From: an uncultured Lachnospiraceae bacterium | Lineage (GTDB): Bacteria; Bacillota; Clostridia; Lachnospirales; Lachnospiraceae | Direction of reading: 5' to 3' | Assembly (NCBI GenBank): GCA_944381615.1 | Contig: CALWLT010000022.1 | Location: 1 to 64,000, forward strand | Length of the DNA stretch: 64,000 bases | Part shown: in pieces, positions 23,695 to 31,608 of the stretch | Layout of the letters: each line of letters begins with the position of its first letter | Position numbering within the stretch: the first letter of the stretch is position 1 | Made by a program: the position numbers and the translations under genes | The notes under the pieces: generated by a model | Told to the model about the DNA's origin: nothing | Databases searched by the model: none | The model's input: the letters and a program-made list of their open reading frames with translations, nothing else

Positions 23695-24831
23695 ATGAGT
23701 TTTTTACTGGATGGAATCACGCAGGTCACACCCCAGCAGATTGTGATGTACGTGATTGGCGCGCTGCTGATCTGGCTGGCCGTCAAGAAAGAGTATGAGC
23801 CGTCCCTGCTTCTGCCGATGGGATTCGGCGCAATTATGGTAAACCTGCCCCTTTCGGGCGTAATCGATCAGACGATGGAGGGAATCGGCGAGACCCATGG
23901 TATCATCCAGTGGCTCTTTGAGACGACCATTGACGCGTCGGAGGCGCTGCCGATCCTGCTGTTCATCGGTATCGGCGCGATGATTGACTTCGGACCGCTT
24001 CTGTCCCAGCCGATCATGTTCCTGTTCGGCGCGGCCGCTCAGTTTGGTATCTTCTTCGCCATCTGTCTGGCCACGATCCTGGGCTTTGATTTAAAGGACG
24101 CCGCCTCGATCGGTATCATCGGCGCGGCCGACGGCCCGACCTCCATTCTGGTATCGCAGGTGCTCGGCTCCAATTACGTGGGAGCGATCGCCGTGGCGGC
24201 CTATTCGTACATGGCTCTGGTGCCGATCATTCAGCCCTTTGCCATCCGTCTGGTTACGACGAAGAAGGAACGCCGCATCCATATGACCTACAGCCCCAAG
24301 GCCGTGTCCAAGACGACCAAGATTGCCTTCCCGATCATCGTTACGATCATCGTCGGCATGATTTCCCCGTCTTCCGTGGCTCTGGTTGGCTTCCTGATGT
24401 TCGGCAACCTGATCCGCGAGTGCGGCGTCCTGCAGTCTCTGTCCAACACGGCGCAGAACGAGCTGGCCAACCTGATTACGCTGCTTCTCGGTATTACGAT
24501 TTCGTTCAGTATGCGCGCCGACGCGTTTGTCCGCTTCGATACGCTGCTGATCATGGGAATCGGTCTGATCGCCTTTGTATTTGACTCCATCGGCGGCGTG
24601 CTTTTTGCCAAGATTATGAACCTGTTCCTGAAGGAGAAGGTCAACCCCATGATCGGTGCGGCCGGAATCTCCGCGTTCCCGATGTCTTCCCGTGTCGTGC
24701 AGAAGATGGCGACGGAGGAAGAGAAGGGCAATATCATTCTGATGCACGCGGTAGGCGCCAACGTATCCGGTCAGATCGCCTCGGTTATCGCCGGCGGCCT
24801 TGTTATCAAGCTGGTTACGCAGTACCTGTAA
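23695..24831 (+). CDS. Na+-translocating decarboxylase, beta subunit
   Basis: A 378-residue polytopic membrane protein of the OadB/GcdB/MmdB family, which couples decarboxylation of a carboxybiotin carrier to Na+ export. The signature DLKDAASIGIIGAADGPTSI (with the key Asp and Ser/Thr) is present near residues 125-145, as is the SMRADAFVRFDTLLI helix. GAAGGAGG lies before the ATG. Expression is presumably set by the upstream riboswitch. No alpha or biotin-carrier subunit is encoded nearby, so the substrate of the complex is unknown. Confidence 0.93.
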   Translation: MSFLLDGITQVTPQQIVMYVIGALLIWLAVKKEYEPSLLLPMGFGAIMVNLPLSGVIDQTMEGIGETHGIIQWLFETTIDASEALPILLFIGIGAMIDFGPLLSQPIMFLFGAAAQFGIFFAICLATILGFDLKDAASIGIIGAADGPTSILVSQVLGSNYVGAIAVAAYSYMALVPIIQPFAIRLVTTKKERRIHMTYSPKAVSKTTKIAFPIIVTIIVGMISPSSVALVGFLMFGNLIRECGVLQSLSNTAQNELANLITLLLGITISFSMRADAFVRFDTLLIMGIGLIAFVFDSIGGVLFAKIMNLFLKEKVNPMIGAAGISAFPMSSRVVQKMATEEEKGNIILMHAVGANVSGQIASVIAGGLVIKLVTQYL

Positions 24832-24843
24832 GGAGGTCAGATT

Positions 24844-24954
24844 ATGGAAAACTTTATCGTATCTCTTGAGATTATGGCGAAGGGCATGGGCGGTATCTTT
24901 GTTGCCGTACTGCTGATCACGATTGTCGTGCTGCTGCTTGGAAAGCTGAAATAA
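24844..24954 (+). CDS. short OadG-like gamma subunit
   Basis: A 36-residue single-helix protein (ENFIVSLEIMAKGMGGIFVAVLLI..., ending GKLK). The pattern of a short polar start, MGGIF and a hydrophobic helix matches the N-terminal membrane anchor of OadG-type gamma subunits, without their longer tail. AAGGAGG overlaps the oadB stop and lies 6 nt before the ATG, so it is translated with oadB. It probably holds the beta subunit to a soluble partner. Confidence 0.75.
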   Translation: MENFIVSLEIMAKGMGGIFVAVLLITIVVLLLGKLK

Positions 24955-25023
24955 GCGCGGCCTGCGGCCGGACGGCCGTTTTAGAAAAAGCCTGCCATAC
25001 GCGCCGGCGGATTTTGCAGCCTG

Positions 25024-25050
25024 CCGGGCCGGAGTGATTCCGGCCCGCGG
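25024..25050 (+). other. hairpin in the gap after oadB
   Basis: GGGCCGG and CCGGCCC form a strong stem around a short loop near 25028-25047. It is not followed by T's directly, so a terminator role is uncertain. The rest of the 24955-25111 gap shows nothing else. Confidence 0.4.
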
Positions 25051-25111
25051 GCGGCGGGATCTGCGGGTGCGTTTTTTTTATTTCAATTTTATTTCGATTT
25101 CTGCCGCCGCG

Positions 25112-25140
25112 TTGACATTCCCCGGCGCGGATTTTATAAT
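25112..25140 (+). promoter_or_regulatory. promoter of carboxypeptidase gene
   Basis: Perfect TTGACA, 17-nt spacer, TATAAT, 120 nt before the start codon. Confidence 0.88.
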
Positions 25141-25260
25141 GGTAGCAAATCGCGTTTTCCGGGCGTAAGGCCCGTCCGGGGAATGCCGGAAAAAGACTGG
25201 AAAGGGACGGCCCGTTTCCGGAAGCGGGCGGGCTGTTGTGACAGAGAGAAGGAGGCAGAG

Positions 25261-26487
25261 ATGAAAATACGCAATCAGGCGCGGCGGCGCGCGCTGATCC
25301 GCGCGGCGGCGGCCGGCGCGCTCTCCCTGACGCTGGCCTTTGGCGGCGCGTTTGGCGGGGTTGCCCTGGCCGGGCCGGCGGATGATATCACGCTGGGAAT
25401 TCAGGCCCCGGGACCCAGCAGTGCGGGGACCGGAGCGTCTCAGACGGGGGCGTCCGGGCCGGCCGGAAGCGGGCAGGCGCAGCAGGGCGGCCAGGGGACG
25501 GCCGCTACGGATCTTTCATTTTATAACCAGACGCTGACGGATCCCATTGTCCGGCCGGTGGACGGATATTCATACGATCAGATGCTGGCGGATCTGACGC
25601 TGCTGGCGGCCCGTTATCCGGGGCAGATCTCGCTGCAGGTCATCGGTCAGTCCCTGGACGGACGGGATATCTACGATGTGATTGTCGGCAATCCGTCCGC
25701 CTCGAAGAAGGTGCTGATTCAGGGCGCGATCCACGCGCGGGAGTACATTGTGATCCCGCTGATCATGCAGCAGATCGAGTATCTGCTGGCCGGGCAGCAG
25801 GGCGGCGGGACGTATCAGGGGCGGCCGCTTTCGGAGCTTTTAAGCCAGGTGGCGATCCATTTTGTGCCCGTGACCAACCCGGACGGCGTGACGTTAAGCC
25901 AGATGGGGGAGAGCGGGATCCGCTCGCCGCAGCTTCGCCAGATCATCCAGACGGCGTACGTCCTGGACACGGCCGAGGGCCGCACGCAGCTGGGCTATGA
26001 CGAGTATCTGCGCCGCTGGAAAGCCAACGCGCGCGGCGTGGATCTGAATTATAATTTTGACGCGGAGTGGAACGCCATCAATCCGGCGCTGATCCACGCG
26101 TCCTCCAACGGTTTTAGAGGCACGTCGCCGCTGTCGGAGCCGGAGAGCCAGGCGCTGGCCTCGCTCGTGACGCAGAACGCGTTTTCGGCGGTGGTAAGCT
26201 ATCACGCCATGGGGCGGGTGCTCTACTGGGATACGCAGGACAATCTGAAGGCGGCGGAGTCGTATGAGATGGCGCAGGGGGTTGCCGCGGCGACCGGCTA
26301 TTCCATCCTGGGAAGCAAGGGAAGAGGCGGATTAAAAGACTGGGCGCAGAAGACGCAGGGAATCCCCTCGGTTACGATCGAGGTCGGCCAGTCAATGTGC
26401 CCGGTGGCGTTCTCGGAATATCCTGCCATCTGGGATCAGAATAAGGCGGTTGCGGCGTACCTGGCCTCGTACGTGCTGAGCCATTAA
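25261..26487 (+). CDS. secreted M14 family zinc carboxypeptidase
   Basis: A 408-residue exported peptidase. A twin-basic signal peptide (about 1-38) is followed by a Gly/Gln-rich linker (47-82) and an M14 catalytic domain from ~100: zinc ligands H158 and E161 in IHAREY, NARGVDLNYNF at 256-266, H315 in SYHAMG and the catalytic glutamate E374 in TIEVGQ. Such enzymes trim C-terminal residues of peptides or peptidoglycan stems. AAGGAGG 6 nt before the ATG fixes the start. Ends at a clear terminator. Confidence 0.92.
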   Translation: MKIRNQARRRALIRAAAAGALSLTLAFGGAFGGVALAGPADDITLGIQAPGPSSAGTGASQTGASGPAGSGQAQQGGQGTAATDLSFYNQTLTDPIVRPVDGYSYDQMLADLTLLAARYPGQISLQVIGQSLDGRDIYDVIVGNPSASKKVLIQGAIHAREYIVIPLIMQQIEYLLAGQQGGGTYQGRPLSELLSQVAIHFVPVTNPDGVTLSQMGESGIRSPQLRQIIQTAYVLDTAEGRTQLGYDEYLRRWKANARGVDLNYNFDAEWNAINPALIHASSNGFRGTSPLSEPESQALASLVTQNAFSAVVSYHAMGRVLYWDTQDNLKAAESYEMAQGVAAATGYSILGSKGRGGLKDWAQKTQGIPSVTIEVGQSMCPVAFSEYPAIWDQNKAVAAYLASYVLSH

Positions 26488-26499
26488 GCGTTTGCGGAA

Positions 26500-26543
26500 G
26501 GTGTTTCCGGGTTCTTTTACGACCCGGGGACACCCTCTTTTTC
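26500..26543. terminator. bidirectional terminator
   Basis: GGTGTTTCCGGGTTC pairs with GACCCGGGGACACC around TTTTAC, then CTCTTTTTC. It separates the carboxypeptidase gene from the convergent DUF5721 gene. Confidence 0.85.
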
Positions 26544-26545
26544 GT

Positions 26546-27034
26546 TCAGTCTCTGGTGCAGGCGATCTCTTCGCTGCGAAGGAAGGCTTCCACGCGGCGA
26601 TCCCACTCCTGTTCCAGCGTGCGGTCGATGGAAAAGGAGCTTAAAGAGACGCCGGTAATGCAGCGCAGGCGCTGGTTTTCGTAGCGGATGTTGAGAAAGA
26701 GGCCCGCGTCCTGCTGCGGCAGACGGCAGGCGGCCAGCAGGCGGGCCGTGTCGTCCGGCGGCAGCCGCAGGACGATGGAGAAGCTCTCCGGGAGCCGTTT
26801 CCCTCTAATGAGGGAGAAACAGAACGGGCGCAGCGCGCGCCAGGAGGAGAAAGCCCCGATCTGCTCTGCTTCCTGTTCGTCCGGGGAATAGTAGCCGCGG
26901 CGGACGGAGCCGTCGATGGTAAAGGTGTTGAAGGTTACGATGACCGCTTCCCGCACGAGGAAGTGGTCAAACGTTTCCCGGACGAATAATTTCGAGGTAA
27001 ACTGCCGGATATCGCAGATGGTAAACGCTGTCAT
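26546..27034 (-). CDS. DUF5721-like protein
   Basis: A 162-residue soluble protein. Its start (TICDIRQFTSKLFVRETFDHFLVREAVI, then FNTFTIDG) matches what I remember of DUF5721, an uncharacterised family in Lachnospiraceae. No catalytic motif is visible. It is transcribed against the carboxypeptidase gene and back to back with htpG. A GGAAAGGCGG site lies before the ATG. Confidence 0.75.
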   Translation of the reverse strand: MTAFTICDIRQFTSKLFVRETFDHFLVREAVIVTFNTFTIDGSVRRGYYSPDEQEAEQIGAFSSWRALRPFCFSLIRGKRLPESFSIVLRLPPDDTARLLAACRLPQQDAGLFLNIRYENQRLRCITGVSLSSFSIDRTLEQEWDRRVEAFLRSEEIACTRD

Positions 27035-27143
27035 AAAAGGCCGCCTTTCCGTATGTCATCTGGTTTTCAGTATAGCGCAGCCGGGGAGCCGGCGCAACCG
27101 GAATCGGGAAAATCCGGAGGCGGCAGGGAAACAGAGAATTTTA

Positions 27144-27170
27144 TTAGCACTCAGTCAGAACGAGTGCTGA
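27144..27170. promoter_or_regulatory. CIRCE element (HrcA operator)
   Basis: TTAGCACTC, 9 nt, GAGTGCTGA: the CIRCE inverted repeat with one change from consensus (TAA to TGA). It lies 7 nt upstream of the htpG -35 box. Confidence 0.92.
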
Positions 27171-27177
27171 TTTTCTA

Positions 27178-27206
27178 TTGACATCTTTTCCGCGCCGTAT
27201 TAGAAT
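27178..27206 (+). promoter_or_regulatory. promoter of htpG
   Basis: TTGACA, 17-nt spacer, TAGAAT, directly after the CIRCE element, so HrcA bound there would block RNA polymerase. Confidence 0.88.
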
Positions 27207-27239
27207 AGGTAATGCAGAATTGCGGAAGGAGTGTTTGAT

Positions 27240-29243
27240 ATGGCTGCAAAGACAGGAAGCTTATCGATTAACAGTGAGAATATTTTTCCCATTATAAAGA
27301 AATGGCTCTATTCGGATCATGATATTTTCTACCGGGAGCTGATCTCCAACGGCTGCGACGCCATCACGAAGTTAAAAAAGCTGGAGCTGATGGGCGAGTA
27401 TGAGAAGCCGGAGGATGTGGAGTACCGGGTGCAGGTCACGGTGGATGCGGACGCCAAAACCATCTCTGTGGAGGACAACGGCCTGGGCATGACGGCGCAG
27501 GAGGTTGAGGAGTACATCAACCAGATCGCGTTTTCCGGCGCGCAGGATTTCCTGGAGAAATACAAGGACAAGGCCAATGAGGATCAGATCATCGGCCATT
27601 TTGGACTGGGCTTTTATTCGGCGTTCATGGTTGCCGACCGGGTTACGATCGACACGCTTTCCTACCGGGAGGGCGAAAAGCCGGTACACTGGGAGTCGGA
27701 CGGCGGCACGGAGTACGCCATGGACGAGGGGAGCCGCGAGACGGCGGGAACGTTAATCACGCTGTATCTGAACGAGGACAGCGCGGAATTCTGCAACGAG
27801 TACCGCGCCCGCGAGGTCATCGAGAAGTACTGCGCGTTCATGCCGGTGCCGATCTATCTGAAGAGCGCCAAGGCGGAGCCGGAGTACGAGACGGTCACAA
27901 AGGACGAGCTGACGGATCGGGATACCGTGATCGAGACGATCGTCGAGGAGGCGAAGACGGAGGAGAAAGAGAAAGAGGACGGGACGAAGGAGACGGTCGA
28001 GGTCTCCCCGGCGACGGAGAAGTACAAGATCCTGAAGCGGCCCGTCGCCCTGAATGATACGACGCCGCTGTGGAACAAGCATCCCAACGAGTGCACCGAG
28101 GAGGAGTACCGGGCGTTTTACCGCAAGGTCTTCATGGATTACCGGGAACCGCTGTTCTGGATCCACCTGAACATGGATTACCCCTTCAATTTAAAGGGCA
28201 TCCTGTATTTCCCGAAGATCAACATGGAGTACGAGAGCATCGAGGGGACGATCAAGCTCTACAACAATCAGGTGTTCATCGCCGACAACATCAAGGAGGT
28301 CATTCCGGAATTCCTGATGCTCTTAAAGGGCGTCATCGACTGCCCGGATCTGCCGCTTAACGTATCCCGCAGCGCGCTGCAGAACGACGGCTTTGTGAAG
28401 AAGATCTCGGATTACATCACGAAGAAGGTGGCGGACAAGCTGTCCGGCATGTGCAAGACGGATCGGGAGAATTACGAGAAATACTGGGACGACATCGCGC
28501 CCTTTATCAAGTTCGGCTGCCTGAAGGACGAGAAGTTCGCGGAGAAGATGGACGATTACATCATCTACAAGAACCTGGAGGGCAAGTACCTGACGCTGGC
28601 CGACTGCCTTGCGAAGGCGAAGGAAGAGAACCATGAGAACAAGATCTTCTATGTGACGGACGAGAAGGAGCAGGGCCAGTACGTGAGCCTCTTTAAGGAG
28701 AACGGCCAGGACGCGGTCATCCTGCCGCACAACATTGACAGCCCCTTTATCACGCACGAGGAGCAGAAGCACGAGAATGTGAAGTTCCTGCGCATCGACG
28801 CCGACGTCAACGAGACGCTCAAGGAAGAGGTCGCGGAGGACGAGAAGGAGGCGCTGAAGAAGCAGGAGGAGACGCTGACCGGCATTTTCCGCAAGGCGCT
28901 GGGCAACGACAAGCTGCAGGTTAAGGTGGAGAAATTAAAGGACGCGTCCCTCTCCTCCATGATCACGCTTTCAGAAGAGACGCGCCGGATGCAGGATATG
29001 ATGAAGATGTACAATATGTACGGCATGGATCCCTCGATGTTCGGCGGGGACGGCCAGGTGCTGGTGCTCAACGCCAACAACGATCTGGTAAAATATGTGC
29101 TGGAGAACGGGGAAGGCGAGAAGACGCCGCAGATCTGCGAGCAGCTCTACGATCTGGCGCTCTTAAGCCACGGCTCCCTGACGCCGGAGCGGATGACGAA
29201 ATTCATCGCCAGAACCAATTCCCTGATGGGAAAACTGATTTAA
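27240..29243 (+). CDS. htpG: molecular chaperone HtpG (Hsp90)
   Basis: A 667-residue Hsp90. The N-terminal ATPase domain has YRELISNGCDAI, EDNGLGM and GHFGLGFYSAFMVAD; the middle domain carries a charged loop (about residues 225-250, rich in E and K) and LPLNVSRSALQND; the C-terminal dimer domain follows. It refolds client proteins in the cytoplasm. ATG 27240 is 9 nt after GGAAGGA; the GTG at 27231 is too close to it. Control is by HrcA through the CIRCE site, unlike Bacillus subtilis htpG. Confidence 0.96.
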   Translation: MAAKTGSLSINSENIFPIIKKWLYSDHDIFYRELISNGCDAITKLKKLELMGEYEKPEDVEYRVQVTVDADAKTISVEDNGLGMTAQEVEEYINQIAFSGAQDFLEKYKDKANEDQIIGHFGLGFYSAFMVADRVTIDTLSYREGEKPVHWESDGGTEYAMDEGSRETAGTLITLYLNEDSAEFCNEYRAREVIEKYCAFMPVPIYLKSAKAEPEYETVTKDELTDRDTVIETIVEEAKTEEKEKEDGTKETVEVSPATEKYKILKRPVALNDTTPLWNKHPNECTEEEYRAFYRKVFMDYREPLFWIHLNMDYPFNLKGILYFPKINMEYESIEGTIKLYNNQVFIADNIKEVIPEFLMLLKGVIDCPDLPLNVSRSALQNDGFVKKISDYITKKVADKLSGMCKTDRENYEKYWDDIAPFIKFGCLKDEKFAEKMDDYIIYKNLEGKYLTLADCLAKAKEENHENKIFYVTDEKEQGQYVSLFKENGQDAVILPHNIDSPFITHEEQKHENVKFLRIDADVNETLKEEVAEDEKEALKKQEETLTGIFRKALGNDKLQVKVEKLKDASLSSMITLSEETRRMQDMMKMYNMYGMDPSMFGGDGQVLVLNANNDLVKYVLENGEGEKTPQICEQLYDLALLSHGSLTPERMTKFIARTNSLMGKLI

Positions 29244-29264
29244 ACGCGTTTCTGAGAGACGCTC

Positions 29265-29295
29265 TGAGGCGGGCCAAAGGTCCGCCTCATTTCCG
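29265..29295 (+). terminator. putative terminator after htpG
   Basis: TGAGGCGG pairs with CCGCCTCA across a 9-nt loop, followed by a weak T-rich tract. Confidence 0.6.
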
Positions 29296-29457
29296 TTTCG
29301 GGGCCGCAGCCCGCTGAAAATTCCGGGCCCCGAAGGCCCGAACCCGGCCCGGGGAGGCGGGCAGCGGTTACGATAACCGGTTTTTATGGAAAAAACTATA
29401 GAAATATCGGGCAGGATATGGTTAAATAGACAGGAAAGCAAAGAAGGAGGTAGTGTG

Positions 29458-30396
29458 ATGTCAGAGACAGAGATCAGGGAGACGGCAGAGACGGCAGAAG
29501 AGAAAACGGAGACGATGGAGGATTACGTGGCGGAGCTGGAGGCTTCGTTTAAACGGGTCTGCACCGGCGATATTATGACGGGGACGGTAATCGGGGTCAG
29601 CGATACGCAGGTGCTTCTGGATCTCAAGTCCTACGCGGAGGGCGTAATCGACAAGGAGAACTTGAGCAACGATCCGGATTTTAATATCAAAGAAGAGATT
29701 CATCTGGGCGACGAGATCACGGCGACCGTGATCCGCACGGACGACGGCGACGGCAATCTGGTGCTTTCCCGCAAGGAGGCCAACGACCGGATGGCCTGGG
29801 AGAAGCTGCGGACCATGATGGAGGAGCGGACGATCGTGGAGGTTACCATCTCCGAGATCGTAAACGGCGGCGCGGTGGCGAAGATTGAGGGGCAGCGCGG
29901 CTTTATCCCGGCTTCCCGCCTGGACGCTTCCTACGTGGAGAATCTGGACGAGTGGAACGGCCGCCGGATTCCGGTCACGGTCGTGGAGATCGACGAGGGG
30001 AAGAAGCGCGTCATCCTTTCCGGCCGCGAGGTAGCGCGCCAGAAGCGGGATGAGGAGAAGAAGAGCCGCATCGCGCGCTGCGAGGTCGGCGCCATTATGG
30101 ACGGGACCGTGGAGACGATCAAGCCGTACGGCGCGTTCGTGACGCTGGAGAACGGCCTGTCCGGCCTGGTGCACGTCTCTCAGATCAGCAAGAAGCGGGT
30201 GTCTCATCCGGGCGCGGTACTGAAAGAGGGGCAGAAGGTTAAGGTCAAGATCCTCTCGACGCAGGACAACAAGCTGAGCCTGAGCATGAAAGAGGTCGAG
30301 GGCGGCGAGGCGCCCGAGGAGGAAGTGTCCGAGTACCGCGGAGGCGGCGAGGCGACGACCAGCCTGGCCGATCTGTTTAAGGGACTGAAGTTTTAA
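29458..30396 (+). CDS. S1 RNA-binding domain protein (RpsA-like)
   Basis: A 312-residue protein with an acidic start and three S1 (OB-fold) domains: about residues 35-110 (GDIMTGTVIGVSDTQVLLDL), 120-190 (GAVAKIEGQRGFIPASRLD) and 205-280 (GAIMDGTVETIKPYGAFVTLENGLSGLVHVSQIS). It binds RNA and is related to ribosomal protein S1, which in Clostridia is shorter than in E. coli. AAGAAGGAGG lies 8 nt before the ATG. It is followed by the alarmone synthetase gene after 23 nt, probably one operon. Confidence 0.9.
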   Translation: MSETEIRETAETAEEKTETMEDYVAELEASFKRVCTGDIMTGTVIGVSDTQVLLDLKSYAEGVIDKENLSNDPDFNIKEEIHLGDEITATVIRTDDGDGNLVLSRKEANDRMAWEKLRTMMEERTIVEVTISEIVNGGAVAKIEGQRGFIPASRLDASYVENLDEWNGRRIPVTVVEIDEGKKRVILSGREVARQKRDEEKKSRIARCEVGAIMDGTVETIKPYGAFVTLENGLSGLVHVSQISKKRVSHPGAVLKEGQKVKVKILSTQDNKLSLSMKEVEGGEAPEEEVSEYRGGGEATTSLADLFKGLKF

Positions 30397-30419
30397 ACGG
30401 CAAGGAGAGGGAAAAAGGT

Positions 30420-31103
30420 TTGAATATCCCTGAATCATATAATCAGCTGGATCAGTGGACGACGGTCATGTTCCTGTACAACTCCGCGCTCAAGGCGATC
30501 AGCACGAAGATTGAGATCCTGAACAATGAGTTCATTCATCTGTATAACTACAATCCGATTGAGCACATTAAATCCAGGCTCAAAACGCCGGAGAGCATCG
30601 TCAAGAAGCTGAAGCGCAACGGACGGGAGGTCACGATCGCCAACATGACCGAGTATCTGAGCGATATCGCGGGGATCCGCATCATCTGCTCATTTACGTC
30701 GGACATTTACCGCATCGCGGATCTGATCGCCAGGCAGTCGGATATTACCGTGCTCTATGTGAAAGACTATATCAGCCGGCCCAAGCCCAACGGGTACAAG
30801 AGCTATCATATGGTGGTAACCGTGCCCATTTACCTGAGCGAGGGGCCGGTGGATACGCGGGTGGAGATCCAGATCCGCACTATCGCCATGGATTTCTGGG
30901 CCAGCCTGGAGCACAAGATCTACTATAAGTTCGAGGGGAACGCCCCGGCCAATCTGGAAGCGGAGCTCAAGGCCTGCGCGGATATGGTCGACATGCTGGA
31001 CGCAAAGATGTTCTCCCTGAATCAGGCGATCATGAAGATCAGCGAGGAGCAGCGGGCCGGCCGGGAGCATTCCGGCCAGCCTTCCGGAGGAGAGGCAGAA
31101 TGA
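30420..31103 (+). CDS. relQ: small alarmone synthetase (RelQ/YjbM type)
   Basis: A 227-residue RelA/SpoT nucleotidyltransferase domain protein that makes (p)ppGpp. Family motifs are in place: HIKSRLKTPESIVKKLKR, DIAGIRIICSF, RPKPNGYKSYHMVV, and VEIQIRTIAMDFWASLEHKI. It lacks the HD hydrolase and TGS/ACT domains of long Rel proteins. The start is a TTG, with GAGAGGG upstream. The dtd gene overlaps its stop (ATGA). Confidence 0.93.
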   Translation: MNIPESYNQLDQWTTVMFLYNSALKAISTKIEILNNEFIHLYNYNPIEHIKSRLKTPESIVKKLKRNGREVTIANMTEYLSDIAGIRIICSFTSDIYRIADLIARQSDITVLYVKDYISRPKPNGYKSYHMVVTVPIYLSEGPVDTRVEIQIRTIAMDFWASLEHKIYYKFEGNAPANLEAELKACADMVDMLDAKMFSLNQAIMKISEEQRAGREHSGQPSGGEAE

Positions 31104-31558
31104 AAATTGTACTTCAGAGAGTAAAGGAAGCGCGCGTGACCGTGGAGGGGGAGACGGTCGGTTCCATCGGGGCCGGATTTCTGCTTCTTCTGGGCGTGTG
31201 CGACGAAGATACGGAGGAAGTGACGGACCGGATGATCGACAAGGTCTGCCGCCTCCGGATTTTCCGCGACGAGAACGGCAAGACCAATCGCTCGCTGGCG
31301 GACGTGGGCGGCGGACTTTTAGTGGTCAGCCAGTTTACGCTCTACGCGGACTGCAGCCAGGGGAACCGGCCCAGCTTTATCCGGGCCGGCGGGCCGCAGC
31401 TGGCGGAGAAGCTCTATGAGCACGCGCTGGAGCGGTGCCGGAGCTACGTGCCGGAGACGGAGCACGGCGTGTTCGGGGCGGAGATGGAGGTAAGCCTTGT
31501 CAACGACGGCCCGTTCACGCTGGTGCTCGACAGCGACACCCTGTTTAAAAAGAAATGA
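31100..31558 (+). CDS. dtd: D-aminoacyl-tRNA deacylase
   Basis: A 152-residue enzyme that removes D-amino acids from mischarged tRNA. The two active-site motifs are present: SQFTLYAD near residue 77 and the GPFTLVLDS motif near the C-terminus. Overlaps relQ by 4 nt, a very common pairing in Firmicutes. Confidence 0.96.
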   Translation: MKIVLQRVKEARVTVEGETVGSIGAGFLLLLGVCDEDTEEVTDRMIDKVCRLRIFRDENGKTNRSLADVGGGLLVVSQFTLYADCSQGNRPSFIRAGGPQLAEKLYEHALERCRSYVPETEHGVFGAEMEVSLVNDGPFTLVLDSDTLFKKK

Positions 31559-31608
31559 CGCAGGCCGGAAACGGAGAAAAACCGGCTGAAAGGAGACAGG
31601 CAGGAGAG

